Below are positions 25,726 through 34,055 of a stretch of 64,000 bases of DNA, piece by piece. Numbering within the stretch: position 1 is the first letter of the stretch; each line of letters opens with the position of its first letter. The stretch comes from Paenibacillus sp. FSL H8-0048 (GTDB lineage: Bacteria; Bacillota; Bacilli; Paenibacillales; Paenibacillaceae), in the NCBI RefSeq assembly GCF_038002825.1, contig NZ_JBBODF010000001.1, positions 6,758,001 through 6,822,000 on the forward strand, given 5' to 3'. The position numbers and the translations under genes were made by a program. A model generated the notes under the pieces. That model saw nothing but the letters and a program-made list of their open reading frames with translations. It had not been told where the DNA came from and did not search any database.

Positions 25726-28533
25726 ATGGCTAACAACCTAGATAACAACATCGCTAATAAAAAAACAGCACATATCATCTCGCACACCCACTGGGACCGT
25801 GAATGGTATATGCCTTATGAACATCATCATCTGTTATTGATTGAACTGATGGATAAGCTGCTGGGCACGCTGGATCAAGATCCGGATTACCGCTATTTCC
25901 ATCTGGACGGACAGACCATTATCCGCGAGGATTATCTCCAGGTCCGCCCGGAGCAGAGAGAGCGGCTGGACCGCTACATTCGTGAAGGACGCATTCATTT
26001 TGGTCCGTGGTACGTGCTCCAGGACGAATTCCTGACCAGCGGGGAGGCGAATCTGCGCAACCTGCTGATCGGGCATATGGATGCAAGGCCCTTCGGGATC
26101 ATCTCCAAAACCGGCTATTTCCCCGATTCCTTCGGCAACATGGGCCAGGCGCCGCAGATTCTCCAGCAGGCCGGAATTACGAATGCCATCTTCGGACGCG
26201 GCGTGAAGCCGACAGGCTTCAATAATGAAGTCAGCGAGAACGATACCTACGAGTCTCCTTATTCCGAGATGGTCTGGCGTTCCCCGGACGGTTCGGAGGT
26301 GCTGGGTGTGCTGTTCGCCAACTGGTACTGCAACGGTATGGAGGTTCCGGCAGACCCGGTTGCTGCGAAGGCGTATTGGGACAAGAATCTCGCAGACGCC
26401 GGGAAGTTCGCTTCTACTCCGCATCTGCTGTTCATGAACGGCTGCGATCACCAGCCGATTCAGACCGATCTGTCCGAGGCGATCCGCACAGCTTCCAGCT
26501 TGTATCCCGATGTGGAGTTCGTACACTCCAATTTCGACGAGTACCTGAAGGCACTGGAAGCTGATCTTCCCGGCGATCTGGTGACGGTGGAAGGGGAGCT
26601 GCGCAGCCAGCATACGGATGGTTGGGGCACACTGGTCAACACGGCATCCTCACGGGTGTATCTGAAGCAATTGAACCAATCCGGCCAGACCTTGCTGGAA
26701 AAGGTGGCTGAGCCATTGGCGGCGTTCGCTGCGCTGGCCGGCGTACAGGCCTATCCGCATGCGCTGCTGACCTATGCGTGGAAGACGCTCATGCAGAATC
26801 ATCCGCATGACAGCATCTGCGGCTGCAGCGTGGATGAGGTGCACCGCGAGATGGTGACCCGGTTCGCCAAGAGCAGCCAGATGGCTGAGGCGATTGCCGC
26901 GCAGAGCGCGGCTGCGCTTACTGAAGCCATTGATGTGGCCGGAGTAGCGGCCTGGGGAACGGATGCGGTTCCGTTCACCGTATTTAACACCAGCGGCTGG
27001 TCCAGAACCGGAACGGTTACGGTGGAGCTGATTACGACGAAGAAATATTTCCCGCAAGGCCCAACCCCGCAGGGGCTTGCACGGGAGCTTGCGCAGGAGC
27101 CGCTGGGCGAATGGCAGGTTATGGACGAAGCGGGCAAAGTCTATCCGGCTGACCTTGCGGATCTCGGGGTTCACTTCGGGTACGAGCTGCCCAAGGACCG
27201 CTTCCGCCAGCCTTATATGGCGCGTAAGGTCCGGGTGACCTTCCCGGCAGTGGATGTGGCTGCGCTTGGTTACCGTACGTATGCATTGGTTCCCGCTGCG
27301 GCTGCCACCGGAGCGGAAGCAGCCGGGCTGGATAGTGTACGTGTACAAGGCCATACGATGGAGAACGGGAAGCTTATCGTGGCGGTTGCAAGTAACGGTA
27401 CCGTGACCGTTACAGACAAACAGTCAGGTGCGGTCTATGCCGGACTGAACGTCTATGAGAACACCGGTGACATCGGCAATGAGTATGTGTACCGCCAGCC
27501 GGAAGGCAGTGAGGTGCTGACCACCGAAGGCTTAACGGCTGAGATTTCAGTCAAGGAGCAGTCCCCGTCGCGTGTGGTGATGGAGACGGTGCTGCGCTGG
27601 GAGGTTCCGGCCAGTGCAGACGAGACCTTCCTCACCGAGAAGCAGCAGATGGTTCCGTTCACTGAGCGTACCGCGCAGCGTTCGGCTCAGATGGTGCCGC
27701 TAGTGCTGACCACACACTATACACTGGAAGCTGGAAGCGGAATGTTACAGGTAAGCACCAGCTTCGATAATCAGGCCAAGGATCAGCGGCTCAGAGCTTT
27801 GTTCCCTACAGGGCTTGAAGCGGACCACCACTATGCGGACTCTGTCTTCGAGGTGGCCAGACGCAATAACCAGCCTGCGGCGGAGTGGATCAATCCGAGT
27901 AATGCCCAGCATCAGCAGGTCTTCGTCAGCGTAGCGGACGGAGTCCATGGGCTTGCGGTTGCGAACAAGGGACTGAATGAGTATGAAGTACTGCTGGACG
28001 GCAAAAACACCATTGCTGTAACCCTGCTGCGCTCATCCTCTGAACTCGGAGACTGGGGTGTGTTCGAGACGCCGGAGGCACAGTGCCTGGGCCAGCAATC
28101 CGTAGAATACGCGATCATCCCTTATACAGGTGACGGAGCGGTGTCTGGTGCTTATGCACAAGCCTACCAGTACCAGATTCCGTGGACGGTCCTTCAGACT
28201 CAAGGTCCTGCTACACGCGTTCCGGTCGTGAATGGACGTCCGCATTCAGGCGGATTGACCCTGCCTGTATCCGGGCAGTGGTTAAGCTGGAACTCCAGCG
28301 CTTCGCCGCTGGCCTTCTCGACCCTGAAGATGGCTGAGGAGACAGGCGACCTCGTGGCCCGCTGGTACAATCTGGGCGGCGAACCTGCGGAGCTTACAGT
28401 CCAGCCATCCTTCAGTGCAGAGGCAGTCTATGAGAGTGATGTGCTGGAGCGCCGTGTTTCGAAGCTTGCGGCAGCGGAGCAGCCTGTGGACGGCTTCAAG
28501 ATCGTCACACAGGTGTACCAGTTGGAGAAATAG
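25726..28533 (+). CDS. GH38 alpha-mannosidase
   Basis: 935 residues, the usual length for bacterial GH38. The zinc-site motif HTHWDREWYMPYE lies near the N-terminus; GYFPDSFGNMGQAPQIL carries the catalytic nucleophile Asp; NHPHDSICGCSVDEVHREM adds the second metal and substrate cluster; a beta-sandwich C-terminal half follows. It hydrolyses alpha-mannosidic bonds, commonly alpha-1,2/1,3/1,6. No signal peptide is present, so it works with GH125 inside the cell. GGAGGG precedes ATG 25726. The pairing with GH125 and a dedicated importer points to use of alpha-mannan or high-mannose glycans from plants, fungi or animal glycoproteins. Confidence 0.95.
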   Translation: MANNLDNNIANKKTAHIISHTHWDREWYMPYEHHHLLLIELMDKLLGTLDQDPDYRYFHLDGQTIIREDYLQVRPEQRERLDRYIREGRIHFGPWYVLQDEFLTSGEANLRNLLIGHMDARPFGIISKTGYFPDSFGNMGQAPQILQQAGITNAIFGRGVKPTGFNNEVSENDTYESPYSEMVWRSPDGSEVLGVLFANWYCNGMEVPADPVAAKAYWDKNLADAGKFASTPHLLFMNGCDHQPIQTDLSEAIRTASSLYPDVEFVHSNFDEYLKALEADLPGDLVTVEGELRSQHTDGWGTLVNTASSRVYLKQLNQSGQTLLEKVAEPLAAFAALAGVQAYPHALLTYAWKTLMQNHPHDSICGCSVDEVHREMVTRFAKSSQMAEAIAAQSAAALTEAIDVAGVAAWGTDAVPFTVFNTSGWSRTGTVTVELITTKKYFPQGPTPQGLARELAQEPLGEWQVMDEAGKVYPADLADLGVHFGYELPKDRFRQPYMARKVRVTFPAVDVAALGYRTYALVPAAAATGAEAAGLDSVRVQGHTMENGKLIVAVASNGTVTVTDKQSGAVYAGLNVYENTGDIGNEYVYRQPEGSEVLTTEGLTAEISVKEQSPSRVVMETVLRWEVPASADETFLTEKQQMVPFTERTAQRSAQMVPLVLTTHYTLEAGSGMLQVSTSFDNQAKDQRLRALFPTGLEADHHYADSVFEVARRNNQPAAEWINPSNAQHQQVFVSVADGVHGLAVANKGLNEYEVLLDGKNTIAVTLLRSSSELGDWGVFETPEAQCLGQQSVEYAIIPYTGDGAVSGAYAQAYQYQIPWTVLQTQGPATRVPVVNGRPHSGGLTLPVSGQWLSWNSSASPLAFSTLKMAEETGDLVARWYNLGGEPAELTVQPSFSAEAVYESDVLERRVSKLAAAEQPVDGFKIVTQVYQLEK

Positions 28534-28560
28534 GCTATAGCAATAATTGTATAGAAACCG

Positions 28561-28624
28561 AAAATAAGCGGTACAACCTCCAAGCTCATTCAGGAATGAG
28601 TCTTGGGTTTGTACCGCTTTTATT
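28561..28624 (+). terminator. long-stem intrinsic terminator of the mannoside operon
   Basis: AAGCGGTACAA pairs with TTGTACCGCTT, with inner arms CCAAG/CTTGG and CTCATTC/GAATGAG, followed by TTATTT. Confidence 0.85.
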
Positions 28625-28717
28625 TGATACATCGTCTAGATCCTCTTGAAGTTTACCGGATTTGGCGGTTACAGATATCCAAGCCAATCCCACCGTGCTA
28701 TCCTTGTCGGCCACCTA

Positions 28718-29051
28718 TTACCCCGGGATATCCCATCTGCTGCGCATGACATGTTCAGCTAACTTCTCAGGAATATCTCTCCGCGACAGGCTGGTTTCGC
28801 CGCTTCCTGCTTCCAGAATAATAGTGGGTGCTCCCGCTCCTAACTGGCGGATATGGAGGTTATAACCTCCGGCATCCACCAGTTGACCCGGTGCAGGATA
28901 GCTTTTACGGGCGGAGCTTGCGGCAAGGGCTTCATACAGGAACCCTGATCCTGCGAGAAATAGGACAGCAGATACAAGGATCAGCAGTAGCTTAAGCAGC
29001 CTGTTCCGCAGTTTTCGGGCAGCGGGTTTCGGATGACTGGAAGATTTTCAT
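28718..29051 (-). pseudogene. broken alpha/beta-hydrolase gene (N-terminal part only)
   Basis: On the minus strand, ATG 29051 starts a frame that shifts after about five codons. The shifted frame then reads a membrane anchor (LLKLLLILVSAVLFLAGSGF) followed by PGQLVDAGGYNLHIRQLGAG and PTIILEAGSGETSLS, the start of a secreted alpha/beta-hydrolase fold, and ends at a stop at 28718-28720. The catalytic Ser, Asp and His regions are missing, so this is a relic with both a frameshift and a 3' truncation. Confidence 0.65.
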
Positions 29052-29213
29052 GGTGGCGGGTTCGTCTCCTTTTTTACAATACAATTGTATTATTTAAAAA
29101 GAGTATACCAGTCCAACCCCTAATTAAGCAATGTCCTGGGGCAGCCGTTTGATTTCTTCTCCACACGGGTAAAATAGAGTCAAACAACCCAGAGGAGAAA
29201 GGTGGTACATCTT

Positions 29214-29363
29214 ATGCTGTGGGGACTCATTGGACTCGTAGTGGCAATCTGGCTGTTCGGCGTCATCTTTAACTTCATGGGTAACCTGATCCATCTGCTG
29301 CTGTTCGTGGCAGCGGTGCTGTTCGTGGTGAACCTGTTTAAAGGCAGATCTCGAAGATCATAA
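29214..29363 (+). CDS. small lmo0937-family membrane protein
   Basis: 49 residues: MLWGLIGLVVAIWLFGVIFN, then FMGNLIHLLLFVAAVLFVVNLFKG with a basic tail. Two short hydrophobic helices and the WLFGxIFN pattern match the lmo0937 family of small Firmicute membrane proteins, whose function is unknown to me. AAGGTGG lies about 9 nt before the ATG. It is its own transcription unit, with a terminator 35 bp downstream. Confidence 0.8.
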   Translation: MLWGLIGLVVAIWLFGVIFNFMGNLIHLLLFVAAVLFVVNLFKGRSRRS

Positions 29364-29397
29364 CGATTTTAATTTGCCTTAATTCAATCTTATAGAG

Positions 29398-29438
29398 AAA
29401 GCACGCGCTCTCCCGCAAAGGATGAGGCGTGCTTTTTC
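29398..29438 (+). terminator. intrinsic terminator, copy 2 of a dispersed hairpin
   Basis: The perfect stem AAAGCACGC/GCGTGCTTT is followed by TTC. It shares most of its loop with the hairpin at 19611-19652, although the genes upstream are unrelated. Confidence 0.85.
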
Positions 29439-29467
29439 AATGTGTTTATTTATTTTGCCTGCAAAAA

Positions 29468-30385
29468 TTAGAATTTATCAGCATGTTTATCCCTGTGCAG
29501 AAACACAAAATTGGTTTGCCTTGTATGATCCTCTATTTTTTCAATAGGAGTAATTTGTCCAGACTCCACTGCGAAGCAGCGGTAATCAAGCTTTTCCAGA
29601 ATTTGCAGCACATCATTAGGGTGATAGCTGAATTTGGCGGCCCACTTGCGTAGCAGCTCAAACAACAGGATCGGCTTGTGCTTACTGATCATGTCAAGTC
29701 CACCCTCCAGAACGAGAAGCTCGGCGCCTTCCACATCGCATTTTATGAAATCAATCTGCTCTGGTATTTGCTCAATATAAGAATCCAAAGTACGGAATTC
29801 GCAATCCACCTGCATGACCTCCTCACCGCCCGATAAATTTTGCAATGAGCTGTTGCCTGACCCTTGTTTATAGAAATAGACAGGAAGTGTACCTGACTTG
29901 TCGGATAGTCCTATATTATAAGCTGTCACATTGGAAACGTGGTTCAAATCCAGATTCTTCTGCAAATTCTCGAAGGTGGCAGGAATAGGTTCGAAGGCGT
30001 ACACCTTACTGAGCGGGTAATGCCGTGCCAGATGCAGTGAGTAATATCCGCAATTGGCTCCTATATCCAGAATGACTGAGGTCGAAGTTAGAAGATTGAA
30101 GATACATTCCAGTTCTTCCTGCTCGTATGCGCCGAAATTAAGGATTTCGATGGGAACGGTTCTCTGATCTTGGGGATTACATAATAGCTTGAAGCCATGC
30201 TGTCTGGTGACCATAATGACACTGCCGTCTATGATTTCGATTCTGGCAATATCGGTCTCCTTTAGGTAATGGCTATAGGCAAATAAGAGCTGGTGATATC
30301 TTTCATGCATGGTCGTGATAAATTCGGACTTTGCGAAACTTCCTTCGAGAAATGCTTGTTTTTCTGAAATTAGCGGTGTTGTCAT
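29468..30385 (-). CDS. FkbM-family methyltransferase
   Basis: 305 residues. SAM motif I is VILDIGANCGYYSLHLAR; YAFEPIPATFENLQKNLDLN and the FkbM hallmark IDFIKCDVEGAELLVLEGG follow. FkbM-type enzymes O-methylate sugars or polyketides. AAAGGAAGG precedes ATG 30385, which overlaps the stop of the SDR gene by 4 nt, so the two are translationally coupled. A role in methylating a surface sugar is likely from the partner gene. Confidence 0.88.
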   Translation of the reverse strand: MTTPLISEKQAFLEGSFAKSEFITTMHERYHQLLFAYSHYLKETDIARIEIIDGSVIMVTRQHGFKLLCNPQDQRTVPIEILNFGAYEQEELECIFNLLTSTSVILDIGANCGYYSLHLARHYPLSKVYAFEPIPATFENLQKNLDLNHVSNVTAYNIGLSDKSGTLPVYFYKQGSGNSSLQNLSGGEEVMQVDCEFRTLDSYIEQIPEQIDFIKCDVEGAELLVLEGGLDMISKHKPILLFELLRKWAAKFSYHPNDVLQILEKLDYRCFAVESGQITPIEKIEDHTRQTNFVFLHRDKHADKF

Positions 30386-31455
30386 ATTGTACCTTCCTTT
30401 CTATAATTGGCAGAATAACTTCTAATTGTCCTTGAGAAACCAGCCGTTATCCCTGTCGAAGGACGCCAGCCGAGCTTCATAGCCCTAGTGATATCCGGAA
30501 TATTCTTATCGATCTTACTGGGAACATACTGGCCTGAGGGAGCCGATCTTACTACCTTCAGTCCATACTCGGGAAACAGGCTTACCAGGGTCGAGGCAAG
30601 CTCGGAGATGCTGACTGCCCCTTCGGGATTTCCAATATTATAGGCTTCGCCGTTCACACCATTAAGAAGAATGGTGAAAAACCCGGCAGTGGCATCTGCC
30701 AGGTAACAAAAGGCGCGTATTGCAGTCCCTTCGCTAGTCATGGCAATGTCTTGGCGGTTCAGAATATTGCCGACGAAGTCAGCGAAGACCCGCCCGTCAT
30801 CCAGCTTCATTCCCGGCCCGTAAGTATGATAAGGACGTACAACCTTAACGGGAACACCATACTGATGATGCCAGCATACGCACATGGTTTCAGCCATTCG
30901 CTTGCTCTCCGCATAACAGGAGCGGACGCTCATGGGGTTGACATGACCCCAGTCCTCCTCTTTTGTGGGAATAAAGGCATCTGGAACCTGTCCGTATATT
31001 TCGCCTGAGCTTAAAAAAAGCATCGACTCCACCTGCTTCTCCACTGCAAGCTTGAGTAAATTAAGGGTTCCCATCACGTTGGCAGATAAGGTGCCTACCG
31101 GATCGGCGTTGTAGTATTTAGGACTTGCCTGGCTGGCAGCATGGATAATAAAGTCCACCCGCCCGGGCCAGCTTACAGGTTCACAGACATCCTGAACCAG
31201 AAATTCCAAATGGGGATTATTCTGATAACGGGCAAACCTGCTCCTGGCTGCCGCTTCATTTCTTACCAGCACAAGGACATGCACCGGAGAGTCCAGGAGC
31301 GGCCGTCTGTTCAAGGCCATGCAGGTGTCCACCATATAGGAGGGAATCAGGCCGCTGGCTCCGGTAATAAGTACTGTGCGGCCTGAGAGTTCTTGCCAGG
31401 GTAAGCTGGTGCCAAGAATGGCTTCCAGATCCTCCTCAATGACAGAATTATTCAT
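30382..31455 (-). CDS. NAD-dependent sugar epimerase/dehydratase (extended SDR)
   Basis: 357 residues. The NAD-binding segment reads VLITGASGLIPS, so the third glycine of the usual GxxGxxG is replaced by proline. The active-site YxxxK is present in SCYAESKRMAE, with a preceding SSGEIYG. VVRPYHTYGPGM and EAYNIGNPEGAVSI are the substrate-binding region of UDP-sugar enzymes such as UDP-glucuronate decarboxylase. It probably modifies a nucleotide sugar that feeds the adjacent methyltransferase pathway. It is the first gene of a two-gene minus-strand operon. Confidence 0.85.
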   Translation of the reverse strand: MNNSVIEEDLEAILGTSLPWQELSGRTVLITGASGLIPSYMVDTCMALNRRPLLDSPVHVLVLVRNEAAARSRFARYQNNPHLEFLVQDVCEPVSWPGRVDFIIHAASQASPKYYNADPVGTLSANVMGTLNLLKLAVEKQVESMLFLSSGEIYGQVPDAFIPTKEEDWGHVNPMSVRSCYAESKRMAETMCVCWHHQYGVPVKVVRPYHTYGPGMKLDDGRVFADFVGNILNRQDIAMTSEGTAIRAFCYLADATAGFFTILLNGVNGEAYNIGNPEGAVSISELASTLVSLFPEYGLKVVRSAPSGQYVPSKIDKNIPDITRAMKLGWRPSTGITAGFSRTIRSYSANYRKEGTI

Positions 31456-31638
31456 TAGGCTGTATTACCTCCTTTCTTTCAGTAACAGTATATGAATGGT
31501 TTAACGGAATATGAAAAAGGTGGACTTCGCGGATTTGGTGCAGAAAGCAGTTGGAACAAAGCCCGTATTGCCCGACAGTCTGGACACCCGTCCCCCGGAT
31601 GCCTATAATGGATGAAAATGCATTTTGGAGGACAAGCA

Positions 31639-32196
31639 ATGCGTAAACCGATCATCGCCGTCGATATGGACGATACGATCTGCCATCTCGTCAAACGGGC
31701 GATCTACCACAATAATATCCAGTTTCCTACGCATCCGCTTAGATACGAGGACATGACGGACTGGAATACGGACCACCTGCGGCACCCGGACAGCACGATG
31801 GAGCTCTTTTTCGGGAGACCGGGCTTATATGAAGAACTGGAGCTGTTCGATGAATATGTAGTGGAAGAGATGGAGAAGCTTCACTATGCGTATGATGTCA
31901 TCATTGTTACGGCGGCCGCGCCGAAGACGGTGGGTGAGAAATGGAACTGGTTGCAGAAGCACATGCCGTATATCCCGCCTGAGAATTTCTTCACCGCCCG
32001 GCGCAAGCATCTGATCGGCTACGACCTGCTGATTGATGACGGTCCGCATAACCTGCTGCCCGCCGTGAAGGCCGGAAGGAAGGTGCTGTGCATCCCGCAT
32101 CCCTGGAACCTGAGGGCGCGTGAGGAGTATGCTTTTCCGCTGATGACCTCCTGGGAGGGTGCCAAGGAACGGGTGGATGAGATTTTGCAGGCTTAG
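31639..32196 (+). CDS. 5'(3')-deoxyribonucleotidase-like HAD phosphatase
   Basis: 185 residues of the NT5C family. HAD motif I is IAVDMDDTICHL, motif II lies in IIVTAAAP, and the late acidic motif is LLIDDGPHNL. Members dephosphorylate nucleoside monophosphates. ATG 31639 has GGAGG 7 nt upstream; the ATG at 31612 has none. It is monocistronic and followed by a terminator-like hairpin. Confidence 0.85.
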   Translation: MRKPIIAVDMDDTICHLVKRAIYHNNIQFPTHPLRYEDMTDWNTDHLRHPDSTMELFFGRPGLYEELELFDEYVVEEMEKLHYAYDVIIVTAAAPKTVGEKWNWLQKHMPYIPPENFFTARRKHLIGYDLLIDDGPHNLLPAVKAGRKVLCIPHPWNLRAREEYAFPLMTSWEGAKERVDEILQA

Positions 32197-32234
32197 GGTG
32201 AACGTGAACCTTGAACTTGAATAACCGTCTGAAG

Positions 32235-32266
32235 ATAAGCCTTGCTGCTGCGGGCTTATTCTGTTA
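32235..32266 (+). terminator. intrinsic terminator of the nucleotidase gene
   Basis: The stem ATAAGCC/GGCTTAT with a 10-nt loop is followed by TCTGTT. The T tract is weak. Confidence 0.6.
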
Positions 32267-32380
32267 TGTCCGGAAGACCTGTCTGCCGCCTGTCCTGCGA
32301 TAAATCCGCTGTCGAACATTATCAGTATTTGCGGTATGATGAATATATCATTGCGTTTTTGCTCCAAGGAGGATTGCGGG

Positions 32381-33973
32381 TTGTATATAAGTTTGAAGCG
32401 TAAGCTTCGTCAAAATCACAAGCTGAGCCTGACCACGCTGCTCACAGGTCTGGTGACACTGGTGGTTCTGCTGACTTCAAGTATTCTTCTGCTCGGTTCG
32501 TATGAGTCCAAGAAGCGATCCTTAATGGAGACCACGCTTCATCTGAATTACCTCAATGCTGACCGGATGTCCAAGACGATGGATTCATTATTTCAATCTA
32601 TGCACGGGACTCTGGAATACAACGCTATCAGGTTGTCTGACATAGACGCTATGCCGCCGCAGGAAGTGAATGCTTCTCTGGATCTGATGCGCAGCAGCAG
32701 CAATTTCTTCAATTCCATCACCGTGGTTGATGCCAGCGGACTTATCCGCAATGTCTCACCAGCCAGCATAGGAACAACAGGCATGCACGTTAGCTCAGCG
32801 AACAGCAAGGAAGCCTTAGCGCTCCGCAAGCCATATATTTCTTCCCCTTATTTGACAGCCAATACCAAGCGGTTAATCGTATTTTTGAGCCAGCCCATCT
32901 TCGATGCTGCGGGTACCTATGCCGGAATTCTTAGCGGCACTATCTATCTTCAGGAGAATAACGTGCTGTCTGAGATTTTTGACAATGGGCAGGAGGATGA
33001 TTCGGGGGCTTATTATTATATTGTGGATTCTGAAGGGCATCTGGTCTATCACCCGGATAAAGCACGGATCGGCACCGATGTCAGCAGTAATGAGGTTGTG
33101 CAGCAGCTGATGAATAAGCGAAGCGGAGAACAGCCTGTTACGAACCTCCGTGGCATTGAGGTGCTGGCCGGTTACTCCAGTGTGCCCGCTAATGGCTGGG
33201 GCATTGTGGTTGTCTCCCCGATTAGCCAGATTCATCAAGAGCTGATCGGGCATTTTCGTACCTTGATCGGGTTTTCCTCCATACCGTTCATTCTGCTGCT
33301 GCTGGGCGTTATTATGCTGGCACGCAAGTTTGCGCGTCCTTTTGTTTATCTGGCAGATGTCGTGAGCCGAATGGGCACGGAACAGATAGAATTGCAGGAA
33401 GCGAAGCGCTATTGGAGCCGGGAGGCCTACTTACTGACAGACGGAGTGTCGCTTGCCCTGGCCAATATCTAGCAGCAGACCGAGCTGTTGACCCATGAAG
33501 CCGAGACAGATGTGCTGACCGGTCTGATGAACCGCAGGTCCCTGGAGCATACGATCAGCCAGCGGATGAGCTCAGGCGTTCCCTTTTCACTGGTGCTGCT
33601 GGATATCGATAAGTTCAAGCTGGTCAATGATACTTACGGGCATAACCTGGGCGATGAAGTTCTGAAGCATGTCGTCCGGGTCATTGTAACCTCGCTTCGC
33701 CCGGATGATGTCTGTTACCGCTATGGCGGGGAGGAATTCGTTATTCTGCTGGCCCGGACTACGCCTGCGGAAGCCTTCAGCGCTGCTGAGCGAATCCGTC
33801 TTGCTGTCGAGCGGAGCCAGGCGCCGATTGCAGCGCAGCTTACAATTTCACAGGGGATTGCCCACTATCCATCGCATGCCGCCGACCTTACGGGACTGCT
33901 CGGGAAGGCGGATCAGGCCTTGTATCTGGCGAAGAGCAGAGGGCGGAACCAGTCGGTGATTACGGAGTCTTAG
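32381..33973 (+). pseudogene. diguanylate cyclase with extracellular sensor, split by an in-frame amber codon
   Basis: From TTG 32381 (AAGGAGG 8 nt upstream) the frame encodes a membrane helix at residues ~18-38, a Cache-like extracellular domain (~40-285, with SSSNFFNSITVVDASGLIRNVSP and GIVVVSPISQIHQEL), and a second helix (~290-312). A single TAG at 33470-33472 then interrupts it. The frame resumes at once with QQTELLTHEAETDVLTGLMNRR and a full GGDEF domain containing RYGGEEF, the active-site motif for c-di-GMP synthesis. A CAG-to-TAG change is the simplest cause, since the next codons are CAG CAG. Unless the stop is suppressed or is a sequencing error, the two halves are uncoupled. No strong ribosome binding site was seen for the GGDEF half (TTG 33488). 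Confidence 0.85.
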
Positions 33974-34055
33974 CCGAATTACTTTGAATTGTGATTATCG
34001 CGCTTTGAGTGCTTTTGCGTTATAATCGAGAAAAATTTCCTGAAGGTGGAGCATT

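Noticed and set aside
28662..28865. Plus-strand 67-codon ORF containing YYPGISHLLRMT, similar to a segment of the methyltransferase at 18871
   Set aside because: The match is short, and the minus strand here is a clear hydrolase relic. The resemblance is most likely chance.
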